Made by a program: the position numbers and the translations under genes. DNA of 64,000 bases from Muribaculaceae bacterium. Lineage in GTDB: Bacteria; Bacteroidota; Bacteroidia; Bacteroidales; Muribaculaceae. Position 1 is the stretch's first letter; the number at the start of each line of letters is the position of its first letter. Below, piece by piece: positions 40,864 through 49,610 of the stretch. A model generated the notes under the pieces. It was not told the DNA's origin. It saw nothing but the letters and a program-made list of their open reading frames with translations, and did not search any database. Where the stretch lies: NCBI GenBank assembly GCA_014867205.1, contig WGUO01000019.1, positions 7,254 to 71,253 of the forward strand. The letters are read 5' to 3'.

Positions 40864-42000
40864 CTAATCGAATATGTGGGGCATGAAATTGTCATAATAC
40901 ATGCGGTTGGCAAGGTAGACGCGCCGGTTGTGCTCCTGCTGCTCCATAGTCAGTGGGCTGAGCGAGGACATGTCGTGCAGGTCATCCTCGACCGAAAATA
41001 TTATGTAGCCTTTCTCACGGTAATAGTCAAGCAGATTATTCTCGTTTCTGAGAAAGACCTTGACACCGTTCTTAAGCAACTGGATAATATTGCCTGATGC
41101 TTCCTGACGTCGCTGTCCGAAAACTGCGATGTCAACCTTGTTGAGCATCTCGAAGTATTTGTCGCGAGACATGTATTCGAGAATCGGCTCGAATTTGTCA
41201 CCGAACATCCTGCGTCCCGTAGCGAGCACTCTGTCTCGAATCATTGGGTGGCCATAGGATAGGGGTGTAATCTTGACCAGGGTATTCTTAGGGTCTATCT
41301 TCTTAAGAATCTTGAAGACAGTCCGGTGGTTTCCGTAGACTGATGCCTGATGGTCTATCATGACTGTCTTGACTCCTCTGGGTTTAAGCTCAAACAGGTC
41401 TCCGGGCAGTGAATTGTCCTTGTTCGCACCATAAGAGAAGAAACGGAACTCCGCCTTTGTGTCGAAGTGTTTCTTGAGCAGATCATAATCGCGTCGGTTC
41501 CAGAAACAGAAATAGTCGACCATCGAGAAAATCTTCACGAATTTAGGAGCGCGGTAACGGTTGGTCGACTTGCGCAGGAAACGTGAGACCTTGTTGGGTA
41601 TGAAATAGTAGACCTTGTGAAAGGGAGAGAACGGGTCGTCAATGACGTTATAGTCGCGCTCGTAGGCGAGAGCCTCATAGAGCTCATATCCCCAGAACAC
41701 CCAGTATAGCTTGAACTCAAAATTTTCGCGCAGGTACTCCAGCAGTTCGAGCATGTAGCCCAGCACGCCGTGCATCACAATACGGTCCACGCCCCGCTCG
41801 CGGCAAATCTGGAGTATCTTCTCGAAGTTCTCACGTTCGTCGAGATTCATTATGACAAAGCCCTCCGGATTCTTTATCATGGTCAGTTCCGGAGTCTGTT
41901 TATACACCACAAACGTATTCTTTCCCGGATAATATTGTTCGAATATGCGCCGGGAGTCACTTACAAAGTTGTGGTCCATGCAGAGATGTAGGGCGTGCAT
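40864..42000 (-). CDS. WecF-like glycosyltransferase (GT56, 4-acylamido-4,6-dideoxyhexose transferase)
   Basis: 378 residues. It resembles TDP-Fuc4NAc:lipid II transferase (WecF, GT56) in the N-terminal HALHLCMDHNFVSDSRRIFE, GNHRTVFKILKKIDP, ITPLSYGHPMIRDRV, and the end block ASGNIIQLLKNGVKVFLR. WecF adds a dTDP-linked 4-acetamido-4,6-dideoxy sugar, which fits the VioA-like aminotransferase in the same operon. It is the only classical glycosyltransferase I recognise in the locus. Its start overlaps the polymerase gene by 44 bases (23 if ATG 41979 is used). Confidence 0.85.
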   Translation of the reverse strand: MHALHLCMDHNFVSDSRRIFEQYYPGKNTFVVYKQTPELTMIKNPEGFVIMNLDERENFEKILQICRERGVDRIVMHGVLGYMLELLEYLRENFEFKLYWVFWGYELYEALAYERDYNVIDDPFSPFHKVYYFIPNKVSRFLRKSTNRYRAPKFVKIFSMVDYFCFWNRRDYDLLKKHFDTKAEFRFFSYGANKDNSLPGDLFELKPRGVKTVMIDHQASVYGNHRTVFKILKKIDPKNTLVKITPLSYGHPMIRDRVLATGRRMFGDKFEPILEYMSRDKYFEMLNKVDIAVFGQRRQEASGNIIQLLKNGVKVFLRNENNLLDYYREKGYIIFSVEDDLHDMSSLSPLTMEQQEHNRRVYLANRMYYDNFMPHIFD

Positions 42001-43279
42001 CTGTGTCTATATGTAGTGAGTGGGTTTGTTTCTTTTTGTTTTTATATTTCTTTGGCGTACGTCCCTCAAAGTACAATATGGGGATTGCTATGAGGAAGAG
42101 ATACATCCATATTTCCTTGGCTGGGTAGTCTCGGATCAGGTTGGAGATTACATATATCAGCAGGAATCCGAAACTCTTGAGAGAGTGATAGCGCGAATAG
42201 TAGAGCGCCATGAATATCAGCAGCAGGGACGTGCCGACGATACCGCGCAGATAGAAGTAACGTTTGTATCCGGCATTTCCCATCATAAGGTTACCGGAAC
42301 TTTTATTCTTAGAGGTATATGCACCCTTTCCGACACCGAGCCATATTTTGTCTGTGTTGAGATATTTGCTGTAAGTGTCCTCGAAGAATGTAGTGTACCT
42401 GTTGTTGCCGGCGATATCGCCGCTTTCAGTCATTTCAAGACGAGACACTATGGCCTTGTTGAGCACATTGTCTCCATTAAGGAATGCGGCAGCAGTTGAG
42501 CCTATTGCAAGAACGATTGTGGAGACAATTCCGACTGCCCAATATTTGCGTTTCTCAATCAATATCAGAATGACGGCGCCTATCAGCATGCCGTAGGCAG
42601 CCAGCGAGAGTGACATTATGGTTGAGACAAATAGAATGATATTCCCGAATTTCTTGAGGTTACATCCGTTGATGTAGAGTAGATAGACGCACATTGTGCC
42701 GAGGTGGCCGGGCTCAAGGAAAGGGCCTGCAAAGCGTCGCACGTCATCAGGACTGTTGATGCTGAATGTGTTAAAGATGTAATACACCTGGTGCATGTAA
42801 TACACATCGCTTGTGTCGCGGAAATGAGGCAGATCCACTCCAAGCAGAAATGGAATCCAGCCTATCAGGGCTATCAGCAGAATCGCCTCAACCGATATTG
42901 TGAGGACCCTCAATACCACTTTCTTATGCTCGAGTGGTGCCATTATCAGCATTGCCCCTCCGAACATTGTGATGAGCATACAGATGATTGCTCGACTTGT
43001 CAGATCGGCCAGCATTCCGCGCTCATAGAAAAATATGGCGCATAGTAAAAGAATGCATATCCCCTTGAACATTGAGACGCGTTCAAGGCTCTTTCGGTAT
43101 GTGACTGCGTATGGCAGCATCAGTGCGAAAGAGAACAGGAAGAAGAAGAAGTCCTGGATGTATCTGACATAGAGAATCCTGTTTGACTTGAACATCAACA
43201 GGACAATACCTATGCAGAATAAAATCAGGACATATCCCGGTCCGGATCTTGCGGTATCTGTTTTCTTACTCTCCGTCAT
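41957..43279 (-). CDS. Wzy-like O-antigen/exopolysaccharide polymerase
   Basis: 440 residues with about ten to eleven hydrophobic segments and a large loop after midpoint (residues about 270-340; NRYTTFFEDTYSKYLNTDKIWLG). This is the usual layout of Wzy polymerases, which join lipid-linked repeat units on the outer face of the inner membrane. Wzy proteins share little sequence, so the call rests on topology, the PFLEPGHLGT segment and position between wzx and glycosyltransferase genes. Confidence 0.8.
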   Translation of the reverse strand: MTESKKTDTARSGPGYVLILFCIGIVLLMFKSNRILYVRYIQDFFFFLFSFALMLPYAVTYRKSLERVSMFKGICILLLCAIFFYERGMLADLTSRAIICMLITMFGGAMLIMAPLEHKKVVLRVLTISVEAILLIALIGWIPFLLGVDLPHFRDTSDVYYMHQVYYIFNTFSINSPDDVRRFAGPFLEPGHLGTMCVYLLYINGCNLKKFGNIILFVSTIMSLSLAAYGMLIGAVILILIEKRKYWAVGIVSTIVLAIGSTAAAFLNGDNVLNKAIVSRLEMTESGDIAGNNRYTTFFEDTYSKYLNTDKIWLGVGKGAYTSKNKSSGNLMMGNAGYKRYFYLRGIVGTSLLLIFMALYYSRYHSLKSFGFLLIYVISNLIRDYPAKEIWMYLFLIAIPILYFEGRTPKKYKNKKKQTHSLHIDTDARPTSLHGPQLCK

Positions 43280-44456
43280 TCTCTATCAGGTGTTTATACA
43301 GAACCTTGATCAGAGGCTTATGAATCTGGCTGTATCCGTCACGGTCTCGCACGGTTGCACCGGCGCTAAGTATCACAAAACCATATTTCTGCTCCGGCTC
43401 AAAAATCATGCAGGTCTTGATTCCGGCTCCTCCACCGGTCTGGCCGTGCAGCAATGAACCGTCTACCAGGTCCCGGTATTCACGATATGAAAGCCCGTAG
43501 TTATGTTTGCCGACATAGTTTCTCTGTATCTGCCGCTCGCTGTTGCGGGTTATGATGCGTTTGCCGTCGAGAGTTCCCCAGTTCATGTGCATGCGCATGT
43601 ATCTTGCGAGATCATCAGCGGTAATCTTCATGCCAACGGCAGGGTATTCGAGCCATACCGTCTCGCCGAGTATGTAGTTATCGGGTTTAAGGGGCGAGAG
43701 CTGATGATAGACATAGTCATTGTTCTCTATCTTACCTGTCTTGTCCGACAGATAGTAAAGGCCTACGAATTTATTCTTGTCCAGGGCGTTCTGGTTGAAA
43801 CTCCCGTGGATATCGAGTGGCTTCATGATAATGTCGTCGATGACAGAGCTGAATCTCTTGCCGGCCGCTCCCTCAATCACAGCACCCAGCACTGTATAGT
43901 TGGTGTTGACATAGTCGTAGGCCGTACCAGGCTTGGTGTCTGAGTAGCCCAGGGCATAGTTGACAGATTTCCGAGGATTGATAGAATCCAGAATCCACCA
44001 GCAATGGTTCTCGTTGAGGCTTGATGTGTGAGTCAGGAGTTGCTTGACCGTAATGGGCACATCGGGGTAGCGTGGATTGCGGAGTCTGAATTTCAGATAT
44101 TTGTCGGCCGGGTCGTTGAGCTTCATTTTCTTTTCCTCGACGAGTCTCATTATGGCTGTCGCAACAAATGTCTTGGAGACAGACATGATGTCAAACAAGT
44201 CGTCGCCTTTCAGAGGCTCGCCCTCGCTTACGCTGTCAGGAATTACCCGGTAGCCCATCAGTTTTCTATAGATGACGGAATCATCCTTGACAACAGCGAT
44301 GCTGAGTGCCGTCATGCCGACCTCATCATAGATTTTTTGAATCTCGCTATCGAGTTCGGGCCGGAAATTGCAGTTTCCTGCGGCTAAACCCTCATTGCAT
44401 GTGCTGATCAGCATGACGATGAGGCACACGAGGGACACTATATTTCTCATTCGCAC
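43266..44456 (-). CDS. secreted serine hydrolase, class C beta-lactamase/DD-peptidase fold
   Basis: 396 residues. A signal peptide (MRMRNIVSLVCLIVMLIST and on) precedes the catalytic domain. SVSK is the SxxK nucleophile motif (IMSVSKTFVATAIMRL), YVN is the YxN motif (YDYVNTNYTVLGAVIEG), and HGQTGGGAG is the third box. The family covers esterases, D-amino peptidases and beta-lactamases. Inside a polysaccharide locus it could remove or transfer an acyl or amino-acyl group on the exported glycan. It overlaps the polymerase gene by 14 bases, so it is truly part of the operon. Confidence 0.88.
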   Translation of the reverse strand: MRMRNIVSLVCLIVMLISTCNEGLAAGNCNFRPELDSEIQKIYDEVGMTALSIAVVKDDSVIYRKLMGYRVIPDSVSEGEPLKGDDLFDIMSVSKTFVATAIMRLVEEKKMKLNDPADKYLKFRLRNPRYPDVPITVKQLLTHTSSLNENHCWWILDSINPRKSVNYALGYSDTKPGTAYDYVNTNYTVLGAVIEGAAGKRFSSVIDDIIMKPLDIHGSFNQNALDKNKFVGLYYLSDKTGKIENNDYVYHQLSPLKPDNYILGETVWLEYPAVGMKITADDLARYMRMHMNWGTLDGKRIITRNSERQIQRNYVGKHNYGLSYREYRDLVDGSLLHGQTGGGAGIKTCMIFEPEQKYGFVILSAGATVRDRDGYSQIHKPLIKVLYKHLIENDGE

Positions 44457-44492
44457 CAGATTTGATATATTGGCAAATTTTGGCCGTAATGT

Positions 44493-45602
44493 TTATTTCT
44501 TGACGATCACTGAAAGGATGCGTTCGATGTCGGATTCTTTCAGCCCGCTATACATAGGCAGGCATATCACGGAGTTGGCCATTCGGTGAGCGTTAGGCAG
44601 GTTACTTGGATCGGCCGACGGAAGACCACGGTAAGTAGTGAATTCAGTGATAAGGGGGTAGAAGTATCTGCGTCCGAAGATATTGTGCTCCTTGAGTTTG
44701 CCATAGAGCTCATCACGTGTCATGCCGTAGACCTCCGTGTCCACGAAAATCGGGAAGTAACTGTAATTGTGTCGCACGCCGGGCATATCCTTTAGATAAC
44801 TGATACCCTCGACATCCTTGAGAGTCTCACGGTAGAGTTGAGCCGATTGCTTCCTTGACTCAATGGCCTTGTCCACCTGACGGAGGTTGAGAATGCCGTA
44901 TGCCGCCCTCATCTCATCCATCTTTGAGTTGATGCCTGGAGCGACAACCTCGGTCTCGTTTTTAAAGCCGAAGTTCTTCAGATAGTCTATCCTGCGTTTC
45001 ATCTCCTCGTCGTGCATTACGAGAGCACCCCCTTCAATGGTATTGTAGACCTTGGTGGCATGGAACGACAGGGTCGAGACATCGCCGGCATTGAGAACCG
45101 ATTCGCCGTCAACCTGAACTCCGAAGGCGTGAGCAGCATCGTAGATCACCTTGAGGCCATAAGTGTCGGCTATGCGCTGAATGTTCTTAGTGTCGCAGGG
45201 CTGGCCATAGACATGTACAGGCACGATGGCCGTCGTCTTGGGAGTTATGGCGGCCTCTATCTTAGCGGGATCAAGGTTGCCTGTAGCCGGGTCGATATCT
45301 ACAAATACCGGCTTAATGCCGTTCCACCAAAGCGAGTGTGCCGTAGCCACAAAACTATAGGGTGTAGTGATGACCTCGCCCGTGACGCGGAGTGCCTGCA
45401 GTGCTGTTATGATAGGAAGAGTGCCGTTGGTGAACAGACTGATATAGGGTACTTTGAGATAATCGCAAAGTTCCTTTTCAAGACGCTTGTGAAATTCGCC
45501 GTTATTGGTTATCCACTTGCTTGCCCATATCTCCTTGAGCAACGATGTGAATTCATCGAGGTCAGGCAGGAGTGGGCTTGTGACCATTATCTTGTTTTCC
45601 AT
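44493..45602 (-). CDS. DegT/DnrJ/EryC1 sugar aminotransferase, VioA/FdtB-like
   Basis: 369 residues, PLP enzyme. It opens with VTSPLLPDLDEFTSLLKEIW, then YISLFTNGTLPIITALQAL, and holds the Schiff-base Lys in SFHATKVYNTIEGG. This subgroup acts on dTDP-4-keto-6-deoxyglucose (or the 3-keto isomer) to give dTDP-amino-dideoxyhexoses such as viosamine. Together with the WecF-like transferase it points to a 4-amino-4,6-dideoxyhexose in the glycan. The dTDP-sugar precursor genes (rmlA, rmlB) are not in this window. Confidence 0.88.
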   Translation of the reverse strand: MENKIMVTSPLLPDLDEFTSLLKEIWASKWITNNGEFHKRLEKELCDYLKVPYISLFTNGTLPIITALQALRVTGEVITTPYSFVATAHSLWWNGIKPVFVDIDPATGNLDPAKIEAAITPKTTAIVPVHVYGQPCDTKNIQRIADTYGLKVIYDAAHAFGVQVDGESVLNAGDVSTLSFHATKVYNTIEGGALVMHDEEMKRRIDYLKNFGFKNETEVVAPGINSKMDEMRAAYGILNLRQVDKAIESRKQSAQLYRETLKDVEGISYLKDMPGVRHNYSYFPIFVDTEVYGMTRDELYGKLKEHNIFGRRYFYPLITEFTTYRGLPSADPSNLPNAHRMANSVICLPMYSGLKESDIERILSVIVKK

Positions 45603-45623
45603 GTCGGAATTGTTTATTACCCA

Positions 45624-47090
45624 TCATGATCTTGCAGGACCTGACTTTACGAACGATAATAGTTCGCGCAGGTCACGCGAGTCTGTGAGTTTTGTTATGA
45701 CTAAGTAAAATATTATTCCCACGGGTATTCCGGCCACGAGTTTTATCCATTCAACAGGAATTGCAAGAGTGAATGCATAAGTCGCTGCTGCCATTAAGAC
45801 TGAATAAGCCAGACTCGGCATCAGATACCTCATCTGTCTCATAAATCCGAGTCCAATCAGTTTGCCCGTATAGTGCGTATTGATAAATAGGCTTATGATG
45901 TTGGTGGCGACTGAACCCCAGCAGAGGGCAATCAGTCCAAACGGTATTGTCACGCATATTATGGCTATGCCGATTATTTTCTTCCAGATCTCGAGTTTGA
46001 GAAAGAGGTCACTCCGGCCCTTCACCTGCAGCAGGTTGAGATTAATGGCATGAATCGGATACCATATCATCGAGAGGCAGATTATCGGGAGCAGAGTAGC
46101 GGAGAAGAGCCAGTTCTTATTGAGAAAAACGAGGATGAATGGACGGGAGAGAGCCGCCAGTCCGAGCATCAGCGGGAATATGACAAATGCCGAAACACGC
46201 AGAAACCTTGTGTATACATCTCGAAGCCGGTTATCGTCTCGGATGGTGCACAGTGCAGGATATGTCACCCTTTGCAGCACTGAGGTAAGAGTGGAGGAAG
46301 GGAGTTCGGCGAAACCGTGTGCACGTGTATAATATCCGAGGTCCGAGGCGTTGAACACCTTGCCGATCACAAGTTTGAATATATTGGCGTAGATTGTGTT
46401 TATGATTCCGCTGACAGCGAGTTTGGAGCCAAACCCGAACATGACACGGAATGACCTCCAGGAGTAACTGAGTATGGGACGCCAGTGTGACTGAATCCAC
46501 AGCATCACTGCGTTTATGATGATGTGGGTGACGTGAAGCCATACGATTGACCATACACCACAGCCGGTATATGCCATCGTCACCCCCACGACTCCTGAAA
46601 TGATCGCTGCCGAGAATGAGGCCTTGGCCTGGGTCTTGAAGTCAATCTTAACAGTCAGCAGGGCTCGCTGTACGACGACAAGCGAGTTTACTATGACACT
46701 GAGGGAAATCACCCTCATCAGCGGTGTCAGAATCGGCTGGTCATAGAATCGCGCTATGAGCGGCGCGCTCAGGAACAGGACTGCGTACAGGAAAACTCCG
46801 ACAACGATATTGAAGAAGAATACCGTGGAGTTATCGGTCTCAGTGCGGTCCTGCTTGCGTATCAGGGCCTGTGAGAAACCACTGTCGACGAGCGATTGGG
46901 AAACGGCAATAAAGATTGTCAGCATTGCCACCAGACCATAGTCGGCCGGTGTCAGTATACGGGCCATGATAATCATGACCACGAACTGAATGATCTGAAC
47001 GGAAAAACGTTCGGCCATGCTCCATACAGTTCCCCACAGGGTCTTGCGTTTCAGTGAGCCGGGGTCGTCTTGTTTCTCTTCCTTATGCAT
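45624..47090 (-). CDS. Wzx-type lipopolysaccharide/exopolysaccharide flippase (MOP superfamily)
   Basis: 488 residues with about twelve to fourteen transmembrane segments. The start SLKRKTLWGTVWSMAERFSV and LTPADYGLVAMLTIFIAVSQ are the standard polysaccharide-transporter opening. It flips the undecaprenyl-linked repeat unit across the inner membrane. It lies between the chain-length kinase and the aminotransferase genes. Confidence 0.92.
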   Translation of the reverse strand: MHKEEKQDDPGSLKRKTLWGTVWSMAERFSVQIIQFVVMIIMARILTPADYGLVAMLTIFIAVSQSLVDSGFSQALIRKQDRTETDNSTVFFFNIVVGVFLYAVLFLSAPLIARFYDQPILTPLMRVISLSVIVNSLVVVQRALLTVKIDFKTQAKASFSAAIISGVVGVTMAYTGCGVWSIVWLHVTHIIINAVMLWIQSHWRPILSYSWRSFRVMFGFGSKLAVSGIINTIYANIFKLVIGKVFNASDLGYYTRAHGFAELPSSTLTSVLQRVTYPALCTIRDDNRLRDVYTRFLRVSAFVIFPLMLGLAALSRPFILVFLNKNWLFSATLLPIICLSMIWYPIHAINLNLLQVKGRSDLFLKLEIWKKIIGIAIICVTIPFGLIALCWGSVATNIISLFINTHYTGKLIGLGFMRQMRYLMPSLAYSVLMAAATYAFTLAIPVEWIKLVAGIPVGIIFYLVITKLTDSRDLRELLSFVKSGPARS

Positions 47091-47170
47091 TTTACTCCGT
47101 TTCCTAAGCCATGCAGTGTTTGGAACTCTATTTCAGGTTTATTAGTCGGATAGTATGATCAAATTTGATC

Positions 47171-49597
47171 TCAGACATGCTCGCTTGTAGAGTAGTAACT
47201 CTTAAGACCTGCAGAAGGCTCGACGCCATTCAGTATAATCGCCATGTTGGTGAGCTCCTTGCTGCGGTACATTTTCTCAAGCTCAGGGAGTGCTGTGCGC
47301 TCCAGATGTCCGATTCTTACCACGAAGAGGCAACGGTCGCAAACCTTCTCGATTACCCTTGAGTCTGCCATTGAGTTGATAGGAGTGCAGTCTATCAGCA
47401 CATAATCATAATCACGGGCCATCTCGTCGAGCATTCTTGAGAAGCGTTCAGTCTCGAGTAACTCTGTGGGGTTAGGCGGGAAGTAGCCGACCGGCATCAC
47501 GTCAGCACCGTGAAGTGCCGGATTTGTCACCACCAGTTTTCTCCAGTCGTCGATGCTTCCGCTCAGATAATTGCTCAGGCCCTTGGTCGGACTTCCGGCG
47601 ATTTCTGAAGTCGTGCCATGGCGCATGTCACCGTCGACCACCATCACTTTCTTGTCGCGCAGTGCGAGGGCGACTGCAAGATTGACAGTGATAAATGACT
47701 TGCCGTTGTCAGAGTCAATTGAGGTAAGCATAACCCTAGAGCCGCGTATCTTGTGACCTTCGCCATCAGTCCCGTCGTTTTTGGAGAGCATGTTGAGGTT
47801 GGTCCTTAGCACGCGGAACGCGTCGTTGACAACATTACGGTTTGACGGCTCGACCACAATTTCCTCATTGATTCCGGCGGCTTTGCGCTGCTTGCGGCTC
47901 TTGCGGTTTTTCCACCATGGGATTTCACCGATCAGAGGAATCGTCATTCCCTCGAGTTCTTTCTTGTCGCGAACCTTGGTATTGGTTGATTCCCTGATGA
48001 AATTATATCCGAAGGGCAGGAAGGCTCCAAAGAGGAATGCAAGAGCGATCACCAGTTTCTTCTTGGGAGAAACCGGTTTCATCGGTCCGTTGGGTTTTGC
48101 AATCACCTCTGTATTATAAGGTGTGAAGGCCTGACTCAACTGATTTTCCTCACGTTTTTGCAGCAGGAAAGTGTAAAGACTTTCCATCACCTTGCGTTTG
48201 CGTTCAATCGAGAGTATATGCTGACTCTGGCCAGGGGTCTTTGCGAGATTTGTCTTCGCCTCAGTCTGAGCGGCGCTTGCTGTGCGTATCTGGGTGTTGA
48301 GAGACGCAATTGCGTTTGACAGCGACTGTTCGATGCCGGTCCGCATTTCCCTCAGCCTTGTGTCATAGCCGGTGATCAGAGGGTGGTTGGATGTGGAGTT
48401 CGCGGCCAGCCGGTTGCGTTCGAGCAGGATTTTATTATACTCGAGCACAGAGGCTTCTATCCCTGATGAGATACCAATGTTGGCAGGCAGAACGTCATCG
48501 GCATGTTTGGGGTCATGCATATAGTTGAGCATGTACTGTGCGATTGTGATCTGATTGGTCAGCAACTGGAGTTGCTCGCGTTTGGCCTGGCTGTCCTGCA
48601 TATATATCATTGTGCTCTGAGCGATGCTTGGCACAAGATTGTCCGACTGATAGGCAGCTATGTCATAATCTACGCCTCCAAGTTCACGCTCGAGCGAGAC
48701 AAGTCGCTCGTTGATGAACTCTGTCGAAGCCTTGGTGGTGGCGTTATGGGTCTGTACCCAACTTTCGTTATATACCTTGATGATATTGTCGAGAATGTCG
48801 TCAGCGCGCTGCAGTACGTTGTCTGACGCTGTCAGCTCGAGAGTGTTGGCCCACTGGTCAAGGAGTTTTATGTCTATCTTGCCCTGGAATGCAGTTGTGG
48901 CAACGATGATAGGCTGGCGTCCTATCTTCAGTTCATACTCGGTGCCAGGTTTGTATTTGGGCCCCTGGCTAATGAGCAGAAGTCCCATAGGTGTCTCCAC
49001 AGGCTTGCCGAAATGCACCGGGGCTTTCTGCACGAAATCAACTGGGGCAGAACCCGAATGAATATCGCCGAGCTGGAAATCCGATAACTTGATATCACCG
49101 TTTTTGGCGATGTGCATCATAAACGATCCCCCTTGCTCGTCGGTGAGCTGGGGCATGTCGACAATGACCGGAAGAGAGTCTCCGTAGAGGATTTTGTCAT
49201 GGAACCGGCCCGGCTCGGCATAACTGATGTTCAGCCTGAGGTTGCGGACCACCTCCTCCATAATGTCGGGACTTTGCAGTTTATTGATCTCATCGCGGAT
49301 GTTGGTATTGGATGAGAACATACCCATTCCGGCAAACGCGCTGAGCTGTGATCCTATAGAAGTGCCACCTGATTCCTCCTTGATTACCACCATAGAGGTT
49401 CTCTTGTAGGTGGGTTGCTGACGCAGCACATAGAATGTAGCAAGTGCCGTGCAGACCATAGCCGAGACAATAATCCAGGGCCAGTGGCGGAGGGTGATTC
49501 TAATTACGTCTGAAATCTTTGCAGATTTCGCTGATGTGTTGTTTTCCTCGTCGATATGCATGATGTGTAATGATGCGTTCTGTTTAGTGTCGGGCAT
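47171..49597 (-). CDS. Wzc-like polysaccharide co-polymerase with C-terminal tyrosine-kinase domain
   Basis: 808 residues. A Wzz domain with two membrane segments (about 35-55 and 510-530) encloses a large periplasmic coiled-coil region. The BY-kinase domain follows: LTSIDSDNGKSFITVN is the Walker A region, without the first Gly of the usual GxxGxGK; VMVVDGDMRHG is Walker A'; and DYVLIDCTPINSMAD is Walker B. The C-terminal tail is short with only two tyrosines (KSYYSTSEHV), fewer than the usual cluster. It controls chain length and export with the Wza-like protein. A start at 49561 is also possible. Confidence 0.93.
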   Translation of the reverse strand: MPDTKQNASLHIMHIDEENNTSAKSAKISDVIRITLRHWPWIIVSAMVCTALATFYVLRQQPTYKRTSMVVIKEESGGTSIGSQLSAFAGMGMFSSNTNIRDEINKLQSPDIMEEVVRNLRLNISYAEPGRFHDKILYGDSLPVIVDMPQLTDEQGGSFMMHIAKNGDIKLSDFQLGDIHSGSAPVDFVQKAPVHFGKPVETPMGLLLISQGPKYKPGTEYELKIGRQPIIVATTAFQGKIDIKLLDQWANTLELTASDNVLQRADDILDNIIKVYNESWVQTHNATTKASTEFINERLVSLERELGGVDYDIAAYQSDNLVPSIAQSTMIYMQDSQAKREQLQLLTNQITIAQYMLNYMHDPKHADDVLPANIGISSGIEASVLEYNKILLERNRLAANSTSNHPLITGYDTRLREMRTGIEQSLSNAIASLNTQIRTASAAQTEAKTNLAKTPGQSQHILSIERKRKVMESLYTFLLQKREENQLSQAFTPYNTEVIAKPNGPMKPVSPKKKLVIALAFLFGAFLPFGYNFIRESTNTKVRDKKELEGMTIPLIGEIPWWKNRKSRKQRKAAGINEEIVVEPSNRNVVNDAFRVLRTNLNMLSKNDGTDGEGHKIRGSRVMLTSIDSDNGKSFITVNLAVALALRDKKVMVVDGDMRHGTTSEIAGSPTKGLSNYLSGSIDDWRKLVVTNPALHGADVMPVGYFPPNPTELLETERFSRMLDEMARDYDYVLIDCTPINSMADSRVIEKVCDRCLFVVRIGHLERTALPELEKMYRSKELTNMAIILNGVEPSAGLKSYYSTSEHV

Positions 49598-49610
49598 GCA
49601 TGCCCGTGAG

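Noticed and set aside
43266..44456. Antibiotic-resistance beta-lactamase
   Set aside because: Context in a polysaccharide operon and the large, DD-peptidase-like boxes point to glycan or peptide processing rather than resistance.
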